From Fidelibacterota bacterium (lineage in GTDB: Bacteria; Fidelibacterota; Marinisomatia; Marinisomatales; UBA1611): a stretch of DNA of 24,475 nt. The stretch is taken from assembly GCA_012964275.1 (NCBI GenBank), contig DTUG01000244.1, positions 1 through 24,475 on the forward strand, read 5' to 3'. The position numbers were made by a program, and so were the translations under genes. Each line of letters opens with the position of its first letter. The first letter of the stretch is position 1. A model generated the notes under the pieces. That model was not told where the DNA came from and did no database searches. It saw only the letters and a list, made by a program, of their open reading frames with translations. This document shows, piece by piece, positions 24,044-24,475 of the stretch.

Positions 24044-24475
24044 AAGATCTCCTGCAATGTTGCAATGCTAATATTTCCTCCACAGACCACCAGGCCAACC
24101 CGCTGTCCCTGCAACTCTTCCTTTTTTATCATTAAAGCTGCCATGGCAGTGCCAGCGGCTCCCTCTACCAATTGATGCTGTTTCTCTATGAGGGACAGAA
24201 CACCCTCGCGGATTTCCGCTTCTGTTACCAATACCGTTTCATCAATAACCTCCTGACAAATTGGGAAGGTCACAGCATCTGGTTCCACGCCCCCGGCGGT
24301 GCCGTCTGAAAGGGTTGGCAGCGACTCAAGATCCAGAACCTGGCCCGCTACCAGTGATTTGATCATCACAGGGGAATTTTCCGGTGAACAGCCGATCACA
24401 TAGAGATCCGGCCATACCGATTTCAGATAGCCGGCGATTCCACCAATCAACCCACCACCGCCCACTGAGACAATC
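24025..24475 (-). CDS. Threonine/serine dehydratase-like PLP enzyme (fold type II), C-terminal part
   Basis: Partial: the frame runs through the window end, so only about the last 150 residues are seen. GGGGLIGGIAGYLK is the glycine-rich phosphate-binding loop, followed by VIGCSPENSPVM, LSDGTAGG, VTEAEIREGV and the family ending LVEGAAGTAMAAL...VVCGGNI. This matches threonine dehydratase, serine racemase and the dehydratases EutB or BhcB; no ACT regulatory domain follows, so it is the short catabolic form. It overlaps the next gene by 19 bases. Substrate cannot be decided from this part. Confidence 0.9.
   Translation of the reverse strand, partial: IVSVGGGGLIGGIAGYLKSVWPDLYVIGCSPENSPVMIKSLVAGQVLDLESLPTLSDGTAGGVEPDAVTFPICQEVIDETVLVTEAEIREGVLSLIEKQHQLVEGAAGTAMAALMIKKEELQGQRVGLVVCGGNISIATLQEILCTFSD

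Overview
The window looks like part of a marine, free-living bacterium of the Fibrobacteres-Chlorobi-Bacteroidetes side of the tree. Candidatus Marinimicrobia (SAR406) is my best guess, with Ignavibacteria/KSB1-type lineages as alternatives. The reason is that four proteins end in the same C-terminal sorting domain of the type-IX-secretion kind (a PNPFNP motif, then a V.D..G motif, a G.H...W.G/A motif and GIYF.....). Many starts also lack a clear Shine-Dalgarno sequence, as in that group, although some (15142, 23085, 24043, 7185) have a good one. No rRNA, tRNA, CRISPR array, insertion sequence or phage gene was seen, and taxonomy is inference only.

Layout: every gene except one (a polyphosphate kinase 2 at 21147-21956) is on the minus strand, so the window reads right to left. 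From the right edge there is a tight catabolic or biosynthetic trio: a threonine-dehydratase-like enzyme cut by the window end, an ornithine-cyclodeaminase/iminosuccinate-reductase-family enzyme, and a class I/II aminotransferase. Next is the lone plus-strand PPK2. It is followed by three secreted or surface genes: a cytochrome c-copper monooxygenase (PHM-like) fusion, a protein with seven ~23-residue glycine-rich repeats, and a subtilisin-like protease fused to a beta-helix. Then comes a housekeeping/redox stretch: an NTF2/SnoaL-like protein, an L-threonine-aldolase-type enzyme, a secreted redoxin with WCPVC, a secreted cysteine-repeat protein, a broken small gene, a DUF2905 membrane protein and an exported isoaspartyl methyltransferase.

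The centre of interest is 9280-11334. Two apparent ORFs separated by a single in-frame TGA are best read as one secreted selenoprotein. The TGA falls exactly on the first position of a thioredoxin-like CxxC (giving U-P-V-C), and a perfect 6-bp hairpin with a G-initial loop follows 9 nt downstream, as expected for a bacterial SECIS. The protein joins a beta-propeller of LVIVD-like repeats, an Ig-like domain, the thioredoxin-like domain and a sorting domain.

The left part (984-8695) is a three-gene operon with two out-of-frame overlaps: a CsgG-like/DUF5683 envelope protein, a cohesin-like lipoprotein that starts at TTG, and a ~1888-residue repeat protein that carries a dockerin-like segment, a cohesin-like domain and a sorting domain. 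Together they could form a surface assembly system. A 272-residue protein of unknown function ends the window.
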